Notes under the pieces: generated by a model
Seen by the model: the letters and a program-made list of their open reading frames with translations, nothing else
The model's database searches: none
Told to the model about the DNA's origin: nothing
Shown here: positions 8,795-18,038 of the stretch, piece by piece
Layout of the letters: every line of letters starts with the position of its first letter
How positions within the stretch are numbered: the first letter of the stretch is position 1
Translations under genes and position numbers: made by a program
Source of the DNA: CAZPHU01 sp964419255
GTDB lineage: Bacteria; Fibrobacterota; Chitinivibrionia; Chitinivibrionales; CAYFVL01
Assembly (NCBI GenBank): GCA_964419255.1
Contig: CAYQOU010000020.1
Span: 1-61,364 of the forward strand
Direction: 5' to 3'
DNA: 61,364 nucleotides

Positions 8795-10085
8795 AAAAAC
8801 ACCACTCACTGTCATCTGTTTTTTTGCACTCCTTTGTATGATGGTTACCGTCAATGCCAAACAACAACCTGTTGACGGTATTGCTGCAGTGGTGGGCGAT
8901 TCGACAATACTTCGTTCAGAAGTCGATGCCTTTGCCTACATGCTGGCTAATCAGGCGGGGCAGCAACCCGACTCGTTAACCATCAATATGCTTCGACAGA
9001 AGGCTCTGGAAGAGCTGATAAATGGTAAGGTCCTTCTGGTCAAGGCCGAAAAAGACACCAATATCAATATCAGCGACAGTGATGTTGAAAAGGAGGTTGA
9101 TAGTCGTATCGGTATGATCCTGAAGCAAAACGGGATCGATATGGAGACGTTTGGTCAGATGCTTCGAAAGCAGCAGAATTTGAGTGTTCAGGAGTTTCGT
9201 GACGAACTGAGAAGACAGATAAAGCATGAGCTTGTTAGCCAGCATGTACAGCAGCTCTACGTGTCCAGCACCATGACAAAATCTGATGTGACAAATTTCT
9301 ATGAAGAATACAAGGACAGTCTTCCGTCTGCAGGAAAGAGCGTTCTGCTGTCCAAAATTCATGTCACAGTTTCTCCATCACAGTCTGTCCGTGAGCAGGC
9401 ATACAAAAAAATCAATAACATCAGGAAAAAGCTCGAGAATGGGGCGGATTTTGGAGATATGGCCAGGAAGTATTCTGAGGGGCCGGATGCCGAAAACGGA
9501 GGTGTTCTTGGCTTTATCGCCAAAGGAACACTGTCGCAAATTGCCTTCGAAAAGCAAATCTTCTCCCTTGATGTTGGTCAGACAAGTGAGCCGTTTGAGA
9601 CACGGCTGGGATGGCATATCGTAAAAATTCTAAGCAAGAAGGACCAACAGGTGGAGGTGCAGCAGATTTTTATTGCCATTGAAGCACCCGAAGAGACTGT
9701 TCAAAGGAAAAAAGCAATTCTTGATTCTATCTCCGAAAATGCTACCTCTTCCGAAGAATTTGTGGAGGCGGTGAAAAAATTTAGCACCGATAAAGTATCT
9801 CGTTCACGTAATGGAAAAATTGGCTGGAAGAGTGTTGATGCACTTCCTCCACAGCTCAAGAAGAGTGTCTCCGATTTGGACGTCGGTGATATTTCCGCGC
9901 CGATCAGGGAAGATAAGGGATGGAGTATTTACCGACTGGAAGAGCGTGTGGATAACAGACCCCTATCCCTTGAAGAAGACTGGAATGAGATATCTCAAAT
10001 TGCCCGTCGGGTTATTACTCAGAAAAAACTTCGAGATTTGGTAGAAGAATGGCGCCAGGAACTGTATATCGACGTTCGGATGTAG
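8766..10085 (+). CDS. SurA-like periplasmic chaperone/peptidyl-prolyl isomerase
   Basis: A 439-residue secreted protein; the signal peptide ends near VTVNAKQQ. The SurA N-terminal domain follows (VDGIAAVVGDSTILRSEVDAF), then two parvulin domains: one near residues 190-290 with DFGDMARKYSEGP, GGVLGFIAKG and LGWHIVKI, and a second near 295-400 with a less conserved core (GKIGWKSVDALPP, DKGWSIYRLEE). This matches the SurA architecture that escorts beta-barrel proteins through the periplasm. The start overlaps the preceding foldase gene by 29 bases and the next gene, a methyltransferase, overlaps its end by 37 bases, so this is a compact operon. The ATG at 8787 (MNRKTPLT) is an alternative start and would give a more ordinary signal peptide. 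Confidence 0.9.
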   Translation: MKRKTAKMNRKTPLTVICFFALLCMMVTVNAKQQPVDGIAAVVGDSTILRSEVDAFAYMLANQAGQQPDSLTINMLRQKALEELINGKVLLVKAEKDTNINISDSDVEKEVDSRIGMILKQNGIDMETFGQMLRKQQNLSVQEFRDELRRQIKHELVSQHVQQLYVSSTMTKSDVTNFYEEYKDSLPSAGKSVLLSKIHVTVSPSQSVREQAYKKINNIRKKLENGADFGDMARKYSEGPDAENGGVLGFIAKGTLSQIAFEKQIFSLDVGQTSEPFETRLGWHIVKILSKKDQQVEVQQIFIAIEAPEETVQRKKAILDSISENATSSEEFVEAVKKFSTDKVSRSRNGKIGWKSVDALPPQLKKSVSDLDVGDISAPIREDKGWSIYRLEERVDNRPLSLEEDWNEISQIARRVITQKKLRDLVEEWRQELYIDVRM

Positions 10086-10837
10086 AGAAATCAGATCCAT
10101 ATACCGCTCTTGCTCCATTTTATGATCGGCTGATGTCCCATGTTGACTATAAATTGTGGGGAGGGTTGATCAGGCGGGTTGTAAAAAAATATCTGGGCAG
10201 CACGACTGCTCGTGTTCTGGAAATAGGTGGCGGAACCGGCACACTGGGAAAGTGGCTTACAGAAAACGACTTTCCCTACACCGGCTCTGATCTTTCTTTC
10301 TCCATGTGTTTACAGGCTTCAAAACAGCGGGGATTATCATTTTTCTGTGCAGATGGTGAATCATTACCGGTTTGCTCCATTTTTGAGATGGTCATTTTTT
10401 TGTATGACGGAATAAATTATTTACAGTCTAAGGAATCTTACGAGGCATTATTCGATCAGGTGTATAGATGTCTTTTGCCTCGAGGATTGTTTTTGTTTGA
10501 TGTGACAACGGAAGCTAATTCTGTCGATCATTTCATGGATTTTTTTGACTGTGAAGATTTTGGGGATACATACTATGTGCGTCATAGCTACTATGACAGA
10601 GTTCAACGGTTACAGTACAATGATTTTACCGTTTTTGTCCAGCACACCGAAAATCCAAGGTTTTATTCGAAACACATCGAAAGGCATGCTCAGAAAGTTT
10701 TATCTGTCAATGAAATTAAGAGACGCATCCCCAAGGATCTTTTTACAATCGAAGGAGTGTGGGATGGTTTTTCAACCAGACCGGCTCATAGACGATCCGA
10801 ACGGGTTCATTTTCTATTGCGGAAGATAAACCAGTGA
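10049..10837 (+). CDS. class I SAM-dependent methyltransferase
   Basis: A 262-residue cytosolic protein. The SAM-binding motif I is VLEIGGGTGTLG near residue 55, followed by an acidic strand end (GSDLS), ADGES and the motif-IV-like MVIFLYDGINYL. The opening SDPYTALAPFYDRLMSHVDY is typical of the YjhP/UbiE-like small-molecule methyltransferase group. The substrate cannot be read from the sequence. The ATG used here lies inside the surA-like gene; no later in-frame ATG or GTG precedes the conserved SDPYTALAPFYDRL block, so the overlap seems real. The stop overlaps the next start codon as GTGA, indicating translational coupling to the FtsE-like gene. Confidence 0.8.
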   Translation: MAPGTVYRRSDVEKSDPYTALAPFYDRLMSHVDYKLWGGLIRRVVKKYLGSTTARVLEIGGGTGTLGKWLTENDFPYTGSDLSFSMCLQASKQRGLSFFCADGESLPVCSIFEMVIFLYDGINYLQSKESYEALFDQVYRCLLPRGLFLFDVTTEANSVDHFMDFFDCEDFGDTYYVRHSYYDRVQRLQYNDFTVFVQHTENPRFYSKHIERHAQKVLSVNEIKRRIPKDLFTIEGVWDGFSTRPAHRRSERVHFLLRKINQ

Positions 10838-11532
10838 TACAGTTTTCGCACGTGAGTAAGATATACGATCAGCAGTTTCACGCTCTCAGTGATGTGAGTC
10901 TGTTTATTGACAAGAGTGAATTTGTCATCCTTACCGGTGCAAGTGGAGCGGGCAAAACCACACTGATGAAACACATATATATGGAAGAGTTGCCCAGCAC
11001 GGGTCAGGTTTTTGTCTGTGGATATGATTCTAAGTATATGCGAAGAAAACAGATTCCCCGATTGCGTAGAAAGCTGGGAATTGTCTTCCAGGATTTTCGT
11101 CTATTACACGACCGGGATGTGTTCGAAAATGTTGCTTTTGCCATGCGTGTCACCGGGGCGAAGGAAAGGGCTATAAAAAGAAAGGTTTTCCAGGTTTTAT
11201 CCCAGACGGGGCTTGCGCACAAATGCTCATATTATCCCAGCCAGCTGTCGGGTGGTGAACAGCAACGGGTATGCATTGCACGAGCCATAGTAAATGATCC
11301 GGATGTCCTTCTTGCCGATGAGCCTACGGGAAACCTGGATATTGAGGTATCTCAGGACATTTTTAAGCTTCTGCGCACAATAAACAGTTGGGGCACAACT
11401 GTAATCATGGCGACTCACGATCTTCACCTGATCAATCAATTTCACTACCGGCGATTGATACTCGACAGGGGTAGGATAGTAGCGGGAACAGATAATGCGG
11501 TTAAACCAAAGGCATGGAAACATTCGGCATAG
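10834..11532 (+). CDS. ftsE: FtsE-like ABC transporter ATPase
   Basis: A 232-residue ABC ATPase of the FtsE/LolD group. Walker A is GASGAGKTT near residue 35, the Q-loop lies in VFQDFRLLHDRDVFENVAFA, the signature is LSGGEQQRVCIARAI near 139, Walker B is VLLADEPTGNLD, and the H-loop is ATHDLHLI. The QDFRLLHDRDVFENVA block is the usual FtsE mark. FtsE with FtsX controls division-site peptidoglycan hydrolases. The start is GTG and overlaps the previous stop by four bases. An ftsX gene is expected directly downstream but is missing: the next gene is a sugar-nucleotide dehydrogenase. It therefore either pairs with an FtsX encoded elsewhere or serves another permease. Confidence 0.85.
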   Translation: MIQFSHVSKIYDQQFHALSDVSLFIDKSEFVILTGASGAGKTTLMKHIYMEELPSTGQVFVCGYDSKYMRRKQIPRLRRKLGIVFQDFRLLHDRDVFENVAFAMRVTGAKERAIKRKVFQVLSQTGLAHKCSYYPSQLSGGEQQRVCIARAIVNDPDVLLADEPTGNLDIEVSQDIFKLLRTINSWGTTVIMATHDLHLINQFHYRRLILDRGRIVAGTDNAVKPKAWKHSA

Positions 11533-11645
11533 CATTCGCATAAAAATTGGGCAGATTCGACCGGAATCATTTCTACAATCAACATTCTTAGTGCTCCGGT
11601 CATCAATTCTGTTCTCTATAACAACCTTAAAGGAGCGTCACGAAT

Positions 11646-12890
11646 ATGTATGAGCCTAAAATCTGTGTAGTGGGATTAGGATATGTCGGTTTACCTCTCG
11701 CTATAGAGATGGCAAACCATTTTGAGGTTGTGGGATTCGATATATGCCTCACCAGAATCGAAACCCTTAAAAAGGGAAAAGATCCCAATGGTGAAGTTGC
11801 AGATAAAGACCTGAAAGCTACATCTTTGACTTTTACTGCAGATCCTGCGGTTATAGGAGATTGCCAATTTATTATTGTTGCAGTGCCCACACCGATAAAT
11901 TCCCACAAACAACCTAAATTGACGCCGCTTCTCAGCGCCAGTGCCACTGTTGGCAAGTACATGTCAAAGGGAACCATCGTTGTGTATGAGTCCACCGTCT
12001 ATCCGGGTGTCACCGAGGACGAATGCGTTCCTGCGCTGGAAAAAGCCAGTGGTATGAGCTGGAAAAAAGATTTCTTTGTCGGCTACTCTCCGGAAAGAAT
12101 AAACCCCGGTGATAAGGTTCATACATTTAAAAGCATTACCAAGGTTGTTTCAGGAGATTCCGAAGAGACGCTGGAAAAAATTTCGCAGGTTTATGGTGTT
12201 GCCGTGGAAGCAGGAATTCACAAGGCCTCCAGTATAAAAGTGGGTGAAGCGGCAAAGGTTATAGAAAACACCCAACGCGATATCAATATCGCTTTGATGA
12301 ATGAATTACGAATCATCTTCGATAAGCTGAATATTTCAACCAAAGAGGTTCTTGAGGCGGCAAAGACTAAATGGAACTTTCTTCCTTTCGAACCCGGTCT
12401 TGTCGGTGGACACTGTATCGGAGTGGATCCCTACTACCTGGCATATAAAGCGGAAGAAGTCGGTCACCATCCCCAAATTATCATGGCAGGCCGTCGGATC
12501 AATGATGCTATGGGCAGATATTTCGCGAGAGAGCTGATAAAAGACATGGTAAGCCGCAAACACGATATCGGTGAAGCACATGTCCTGATTCTTGGGTTTA
12601 CCTTCAAGGAAAATGTCCCGGATGTCAGAAATACTCGGGTAATAGATATAATCGAGGAACTAAATGCCTTTAACATTCCGTGCGATATTTGGGATCCCGT
12701 GGCAGACACACAGGAAGTCAGCAAAGAGTATAGTATTCAGCTGGTTGAAAAACCACGGCAGGAAAAATATAATGCTGTTATACTGGCTGTTAAACATAAC
12801 CAGTTCATGGAACTTGGACAGGCTGGTATTCGATCATTTTTGATACCAAACGGAATTCTTTTCGATCTTAAAGAGGTTTTTGATGACTAA
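11646..12890 (+). CDS. UDP-N-acetylhexosamine 6-dehydrogenase (TviB/WbpA type)
   Basis: A 414-residue NAD-dependent nucleotide-sugar dehydrogenase. It oxidises C6 of UDP-GlcNAc or UDP-GalNAc to a uronic acid for capsule, O-antigen or exopolysaccharide. The Rossmann motif is GLGYVGLPLA at residue 10, ESTVYPGVTE and the YSPERINPGD block mark the substrate-binding region, and the catalytic Cys sits in GGHCIGVDPYYL near residue 257. The C-terminal domain includes LILGFTFKENVPDVRNT. These sequences favour the TviB/WbpA branch over UDP-glucose dehydrogenases. A good AAAGGAG precedes the ATG. Its end overlaps the polysaccharide export gene, so the two work in one pathway. Confidence 0.9.
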   Translation: MYEPKICVVGLGYVGLPLAIEMANHFEVVGFDICLTRIETLKKGKDPNGEVADKDLKATSLTFTADPAVIGDCQFIIVAVPTPINSHKQPKLTPLLSASATVGKYMSKGTIVVYESTVYPGVTEDECVPALEKASGMSWKKDFFVGYSPERINPGDKVHTFKSITKVVSGDSEETLEKISQVYGVAVEAGIHKASSIKVGEAAKVIENTQRDINIALMNELRIIFDKLNISTKEVLEAAKTKWNFLPFEPGLVGGHCIGVDPYYLAYKAEEVGHHPQIIMAGRRINDAMGRYFARELIKDMVSRKHDIGEAHVLILGFTFKENVPDVRNTRVIDIIEELNAFNIPCDIWDPVADTQEVSKEYSIQLVEKPRQEKYNAVILAVKHNQFMELGQAGIRSFLIPNGILFDLKEVFDD

Positions 12891-15369
12891 CCGTCTCTAT
12901 GTTTTTGGTCTTTTTTGTATCACGTTTGTTTTTTCATATACCTACGCACAAACATCTGCTAATACTCTCGCAAAAAACATTGACCCCTCTGTTTTACAGA
13001 GTGGTAATTATCAGCAAATACAAAAACAACTTCAGGAAGCAGGCATTGATCAGTCTTCATCCATGCTTTCAGGAAAGCTTAGAAATGGCGACGTGGATTT
13101 CCCGTTGGATTCCAGCATGGATGAAGATTCCTCAGTCATTGCGGATTCCACTGATAGCCTTCATCTCTCGCAACAATTGCCTTCTTCTGTGTACGAAAAA
13201 ATAGTCCGCGGTGTTTTTATCAATCCAGATACTGTTCTTGCCAATATCAGCGTTTTTGGCCATGATGTTTTCAGCAAGAAAACAAATTCCGGTCATGCAC
13301 AAAACAGCCAACTCTCCGTTCCTTCCGATTATCCGGTATCCACCGGTGATGAAATTGTCATCTCTCTTTGGGGACGGATAAACGAAAATCATCGCATTAC
13401 AGTTGACCGTGATGGGAGTATAAGTGTGCCGCGAATTGGTCCGTTTATTGCGGCCGGAACTCCATTCAGTGTCATGCAGAAAAAGCTTATACAACGTCTG
13501 GAAACTATCGAAGGCGTTAAAGCTTCCGTAAACATGGGGCAATTAAGTTCCATAAACATTATGATGGTAGGTGAAGTAAATAAACCCGGCCAGTACACTC
13601 TTAGTGCCCTTTCAAATATTACAAATGCCTTATTTGCCGCTGGTGGTATCACGAAAATGGCCTCTTTGCGCAACATTGAACTGAGGCGAAACGGGCGGCT
13701 TTTGAAAAAAATCGATATGTATGATTTTCTCCTTTCAGGTAATAATTTCGGCAACTTACGGTTAAAGACAAATGATGTTTTGTATGTTCCCGTTGTTAAG
13801 CAAATGGCTGCTATAGCGGGAAATGTTAGAAGAAGTGCTCTGTACGAAATTCACGATAATATGACTCTCAAGGATCTGGTTACCTTATCGGGGGGATTGC
13901 TGCCTACAGCCTGGACAACCAGAATTCAGGTTGACCGTTTTAAAGATAACAACTATCGCGCGGTTCTTGACCTGAAAGTACCGACTGACGGAACACTTCC
14001 TGATTTTGCCATAAAAGACGGTGATGTTGTAAGAGTGTTTCCGGTTGTAATCACCGATCCAAATGCAATTTACCTCGAAGGAAATGTCATGCGTTCCGGC
14101 AAATATGAATACAATGAAGGAATGAAAGTCACCGATGTAATCCAAAGCTATGAAGATCTCTATCCTGATACATACCTTGATTATGCCGCTATAAGAAGGA
14201 GGGTTTTACCAACATATGATAAGCAAATTGTCAGCTTCGAGCTTGGCAAAGCGCTTTCTGATGCGAACGGAAAACATAACATTCCTCTTAAACCGGGTGA
14301 TATTATAACAGTCTATCACAGAGACTTTTTTGAACCCGACCGAAAAGTTTACATAAGCGGTGCAATCACCAGTCCGGGTGAATACAGACTTCTTAATAAT
14401 ATGAAAATCAAAGATGTCATACTGCAGGCCGGGGGTCTAAAGGAAGAGGCGAGTACGGAAAGAGGAGAACTTTACCGCCGAAATTTCAAAGATGATACCG
14501 TTGCGATAGAAAAAGTGTCCTTTTGTGTAGAATGTGCAATGACTGGAGATGAAAAAGAAAACATTATTCTCAGTAAAGCCGATCATGTTTTTATTCGCGC
14601 AAAGAGAGGATGGCAGGAAAAAAAGACTATTACACTGAAAGGCGAATTTGTGTATCCTGGGGATTATGTAATTCTGGACAATGAAAACCTCGGTGATGTT
14701 ATAAAACGTGCTGGAGGCTTCACATCAGAAGCATATCTCAGTGCAGCTATTTTCAGCCGTGAATCAGTCAAGGAAATGGAACGTAATCGTAATAATGAAT
14801 ATATCCGGCAGTTGGAAGGAGACATCAGTCGCTTAGCCATGCAAATGGCTGCAAAAGAAACTGCTCAGGAAGCTCAGATACTCATGCAGCAGCAGATGGC
14901 TGTTCTGCAGAGTATGAAAAACGTTGATCCTGTCGGACGTGTCGTTATCAACCTGGAAGATAAAGACAGCTATCAGGATTTTCTTCTCGAAGACAGGGAT
15001 CAACTGTATATCCCCAAGAAACACAACACGGTGACGACACTGGGTGAAGTTTTCAATCCATCCACCTACCGTTATGATAAAAGAAAAAGCAAAGTTAATA
15101 ATTATATTGGTCTTTCCGGAGGACTGAAAAGTACAGCTGATAGAAAAAATGTTTATATCATTAAAGCAAACGGAAGCGTTGTTACCAACGAAATGCGTAA
15201 TGTAAAGAATTATGTGCTGGAACCGGGGGATGTTGTTGTTGTACCTCAAAAAATCAAGTACGTTGATGGCTATAAGGCTTTCATCGATGTTATTGACGCT
15301 ATATCGAAGGTTGCTCTTACCGCCGCGGTTGTCGTTGGTTTGATGCCCGATGATAACTCCGGAAATTGA
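12883..15369 (+). CDS. Wza-family polysaccharide export protein with multiple SLBB domains
   Basis: An 828-residue exported protein. A signal peptide (ending near SYTYAQ) is followed by a poly-beta/poly-export N-terminal domain at about residues 140-235 (YPVSTGDEIVISLWGRINE, then VDRDGSISVPRIGPF), then about six SLBB modules recognised by the pattern G-x-V-x-x-P/S-G-x-Y and a following LSGG/AGG: VGEVNKPGQY, AGNVRRSALY, EGNVMRSGKY, SGAITSPGEY, KGEFVYPGDY, LGEVFNPSTY. A coiled-coil-like segment lies near 620-670, and a hydrophobic helix near the C terminus (ALTAAVVVGLM). Family members form the outer-membrane channel for capsule or EPS. The ATG at 12883 is chosen over an in-frame TTG just before it. 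No Wzc-type kinase follows. Confidence 0.88.
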   Translation: MTNRLYVFGLFCITFVFSYTYAQTSANTLAKNIDPSVLQSGNYQQIQKQLQEAGIDQSSSMLSGKLRNGDVDFPLDSSMDEDSSVIADSTDSLHLSQQLPSSVYEKIVRGVFINPDTVLANISVFGHDVFSKKTNSGHAQNSQLSVPSDYPVSTGDEIVISLWGRINENHRITVDRDGSISVPRIGPFIAAGTPFSVMQKKLIQRLETIEGVKASVNMGQLSSINIMMVGEVNKPGQYTLSALSNITNALFAAGGITKMASLRNIELRRNGRLLKKIDMYDFLLSGNNFGNLRLKTNDVLYVPVVKQMAAIAGNVRRSALYEIHDNMTLKDLVTLSGGLLPTAWTTRIQVDRFKDNNYRAVLDLKVPTDGTLPDFAIKDGDVVRVFPVVITDPNAIYLEGNVMRSGKYEYNEGMKVTDVIQSYEDLYPDTYLDYAAIRRRVLPTYDKQIVSFELGKALSDANGKHNIPLKPGDIITVYHRDFFEPDRKVYISGAITSPGEYRLLNNMKIKDVILQAGGLKEEASTERGELYRRNFKDDTVAIEKVSFCVECAMTGDEKENIILSKADHVFIRAKRGWQEKKTITLKGEFVYPGDYVILDNENLGDVIKRAGGFTSEAYLSAAIFSRESVKEMERNRNNEYIRQLEGDISRLAMQMAAKETAQEAQILMQQQMAVLQSMKNVDPVGRVVINLEDKDSYQDFLLEDRDQLYIPKKHNTVTTLGEVFNPSTYRYDKRKSKVNNYIGLSGGLKSTADRKNVYIIKANGSVVTNEMRNVKNYVLEPGDVVVVPQKIKYVDGYKAFIDVIDAISKVALTAAVVVGLMPDDNSGN

Positions 15370-15437
15370 TACCAAAAAATAAACTATTACTTGAGAGATA
15401 ACCGAATCATATCAGCAAAACTTCTTTTCCTATATAC

Positions 15438-15475
15438 AAAAAAGCCGGTGAATTTTTCAATCCACCGGCTTTTTT
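15438..15475. terminator. bidirectional intrinsic terminator between the SLBB gene and gyrA
   Basis: The arms AAAAAAGCCGGTG (15438-15450) and CACCGGCTTTTTT (15463-15475) form an uninterrupted stem with a 12-base loop. A-run and T-run flanks make it functional on both strands, and it lies exactly between two convergent operons. Confidence 0.85.
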
Positions 15476-15506
15476 ATTAGAACAATTTAAAAACCCAGTC
15501 AGGTAC

Positions 15507-18038
15507 TCATTCCTCCTGGGATTCTTCTTCTGACTTTTCTCTTTGAATGTCATCCGATTTGTTTTCAGCAGCTTCGGAACCGTTTTGAACAATTTCATCT
15601 TCTCCGTTTTCTTTCTGACAAACGGCAACATCCACTACCTTATCCTTTTCACTGAGACTGATCAGTTTGACGCCCTGGGTGTTTCTTCCAATAATCGAAA
15701 TTAGACCCACATCGCTACGAATGATAATACCGTTTCTGGTAATGAGCATCACATCAAGATTTTCAGCTTCTTCGGCTTTCACTCTACGCAAACCGACCAC
15801 TTTCCCGTTACGGGTCGATTCTTTTATGTTGATAATACCTATTCCTCCACGATTTGTTTGGCGATACTCAGTAACGGGTGTTCTTTTTCCAAATCCCCTC
15901 TCAGTCACGGTCAACACCTGGTCTTCTTCGAATACAACAATCATACTCACCAAAGTATCGCCCGCACGCAACATTATTCCTCGAACTCCTCGAGTGTTGC
16001 GACCAAGCTCCCGAACCACACTTTCGTTGAATCGAACCGCCTGTCCATTTCTTGTTCCAAGGATCACATCGCGTGTCCCATCGGTAAGAACACAATTTAT
16101 CAACTTGTCATCATCATCGAGATTGATAGCATTTATACCATCTCGACGAACATTTGCATATGCCTTCAAAGGTTGTTTATTGATTATTCCTTTGCTGGTA
16201 GCCGCGATAATAAAATACCCCTCATCAAATTCCTTTACCGGTACGAATGCCGCAATGAATTCTCCTTCACGCAGTTGCAGAACATTGACTATGGGTCTAC
16301 CCCGTGACTGTCTGCCGGCTTCGGGTATCTGATACACCTTCAACCGATAACATCTTCCAAGATTGGTGAAAAACAGAATATTGGAATGAGCAGACGCAAC
16401 AAACAGAGTTTCAACAAAATCATCCTCTTTTGAGTCCATCCCCCGGACACCGCGTCCGCCACGCCCCTGTGATCTATATGTTGTTAATGCACATCTTTTT
16501 ATGTACCCGGCATGCGACATGGTGATCACCATATCTTCATCTGCAATCATGTCTTCGATATCGACATCACCGACAGCATCCAGGATATCGGTGCGTCGCT
16601 CATCGCCGAATCTTTTCTTTATATCAGACAGTTCTTCTTTGATGATATTCATCCGCCGCTCACGACTGGAAAGAATATCTTTATATTCGGCAATCTGCTC
16701 CATCAGCGACCGATATTCTTCTTCAATTTTCTCCCGCTCAAGCCCCGTTAAGCGTTGAAGACGCATATCCAGGATTGCTTTGGCCTGAACGTCAGAAAAA
16801 TCGAATCTTTCCACGAGTTTGGTATGGGCTTCTTCCCCGCTGGCGGATCCTCTGATAAGAGCAACTATTTCATCAATATTATCCAGAGCTTTTCTCAGTC
16901 CCTCAAGAATATGCGCTCTATCTTCCGCTTTACGAAGTTCATATTCCGTTCGTCTGGTCACCACTTCATGACGGTGGTTTATAAAATATTCGATGATTTC
17001 CTTTAGGTTTAACTGCTTTGGTTGAAGATCAACAAGCGCCAAACTGTTCACACCGAATGTCGTCTGCAATTGAGTGTATTTATACAATTTGTTCAGAACT
17101 ATATCACCATATGCTTCCTTTTTTATACCCACCACTATACGCAAACCACGACGATCGGACTCATCCCTGAGAAAAGAAATACCCTCTATAGATTTGCTTC
17201 GAACCAGATCGGCCATCTTTTCAAGCAAATTGGTCTTGTTTACCATGTAGGGTATCTCTGTAATGATTATCTGTTCCCGATCACTGTCTGAGCGCTCAAC
17301 TTCAGCCCTCGCCCTGACAATGACTTTTCCACGGCCGGTTTTGTATGCATCCAATATCCCGCTTCTACCATAAATGATTCCCCCCGTGGGAAAATCTGGT
17401 CCGGGTATTATTTTCACCAATTCGCTAATGTCAATATCAGGATCATCAATTACGGCATTTACTGCATTGACAACTTCACCCAGGTTGTGTGGAGGCATAT
17501 TTGTTGCCATACCAACTGCAATACCGGTGCTGCCGTTTACCAATAAAAAAGGTACCTTTGCCGGAAGAACCATCGGCTCTTTCAAAGAATCATCGTAATT
17601 GGGGGCCCAATCAACGGTCTCTTTCTCCAGGTCCGCAAGCATTTCTTCGGCAATATTAGTCATGCGGCATTCCGTATATCGCATCGCAGCAGGAGGGTCT
17701 CCGTCGATGGATCCAAAGTTCCCCTGACCATCAACCATCCGGTATCGAAGAGAAAAATCCTGTGCCATGCGAACAAGCGTATCATATACTGCGGCATCAC
17801 CATGCGGGTGATACTTACCAATGACATCACCAACCACGCGGGCACATTTTTTCGGGGCTTTATTGTGTTGAAGATTAAGTTCGTTCATACCGAACATAAC
17901 GCGACGGTGCACAGGCTTTAACCCATCACGTACATCGGGAAGAGCACGGGAAGTAATCATACTCATCGAGTATGCTAAGTAGGACTTCTGTAACTCATCT
18001 TCTATGAATACTGAACTTGGAAGACCAGTTTCATTCAT
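15507..18038 (-). CDS. gyrA: DNA gyrase subunit A
   Basis: An 843-residue cleavage/rejoining subunit of DNA gyrase. The catalytic tyrosine is Y121 in AAMRYTE. The GyrA box QGRGGRG near residue 523 marks the DNA-wrapping C-terminal domain, so this is gyrase and not topoisomerase IV. At the position equivalent to E. coli Ser83 there is alanine (A82 in HPHGDAAVYD); the following Asp (D86) is kept. The last 35 residues are strongly acidic. The start overlaps the surE stop as ATGA. It is the last gene of the leftward origin operon, ending at the two-way terminator. Confidence 0.97.
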   Translation of the reverse strand: MNETGLPSSVFIEDELQKSYLAYSMSMITSRALPDVRDGLKPVHRRVMFGMNELNLQHNKAPKKCARVVGDVIGKYHPHGDAAVYDTLVRMAQDFSLRYRMVDGQGNFGSIDGDPPAAMRYTECRMTNIAEEMLADLEKETVDWAPNYDDSLKEPMVLPAKVPFLLVNGSTGIAVGMATNMPPHNLGEVVNAVNAVIDDPDIDISELVKIIPGPDFPTGGIIYGRSGILDAYKTGRGKVIVRARAEVERSDSDREQIIITEIPYMVNKTNLLEKMADLVRSKSIEGISFLRDESDRRGLRIVVGIKKEAYGDIVLNKLYKYTQLQTTFGVNSLALVDLQPKQLNLKEIIEYFINHRHEVVTRRTEYELRKAEDRAHILEGLRKALDNIDEIVALIRGSASGEEAHTKLVERFDFSDVQAKAILDMRLQRLTGLEREKIEEEYRSLMEQIAEYKDILSSRERRMNIIKEELSDIKKRFGDERRTDILDAVGDVDIEDMIADEDMVITMSHAGYIKRCALTTYRSQGRGGRGVRGMDSKEDDFVETLFVASAHSNILFFTNLGRCYRLKVYQIPEAGRQSRGRPIVNVLQLREGEFIAAFVPVKEFDEGYFIIAATSKGIINKQPLKAYANVRRDGINAINLDDDDKLINCVLTDGTRDVILGTRNGQAVRFNESVVRELGRNTRGVRGIMLRAGDTLVSMIVVFEEDQVLTVTERGFGKRTPVTEYRQTNRGGIGIINIKESTRNGKVVGLRRVKAEEAENLDVMLITRNGIIIRSDVGLISIIGRNTQGVKLISLSEKDKVVDVAVCQKENGEDEIVQNGSEAAENKSDDIQREKSEEESQEE

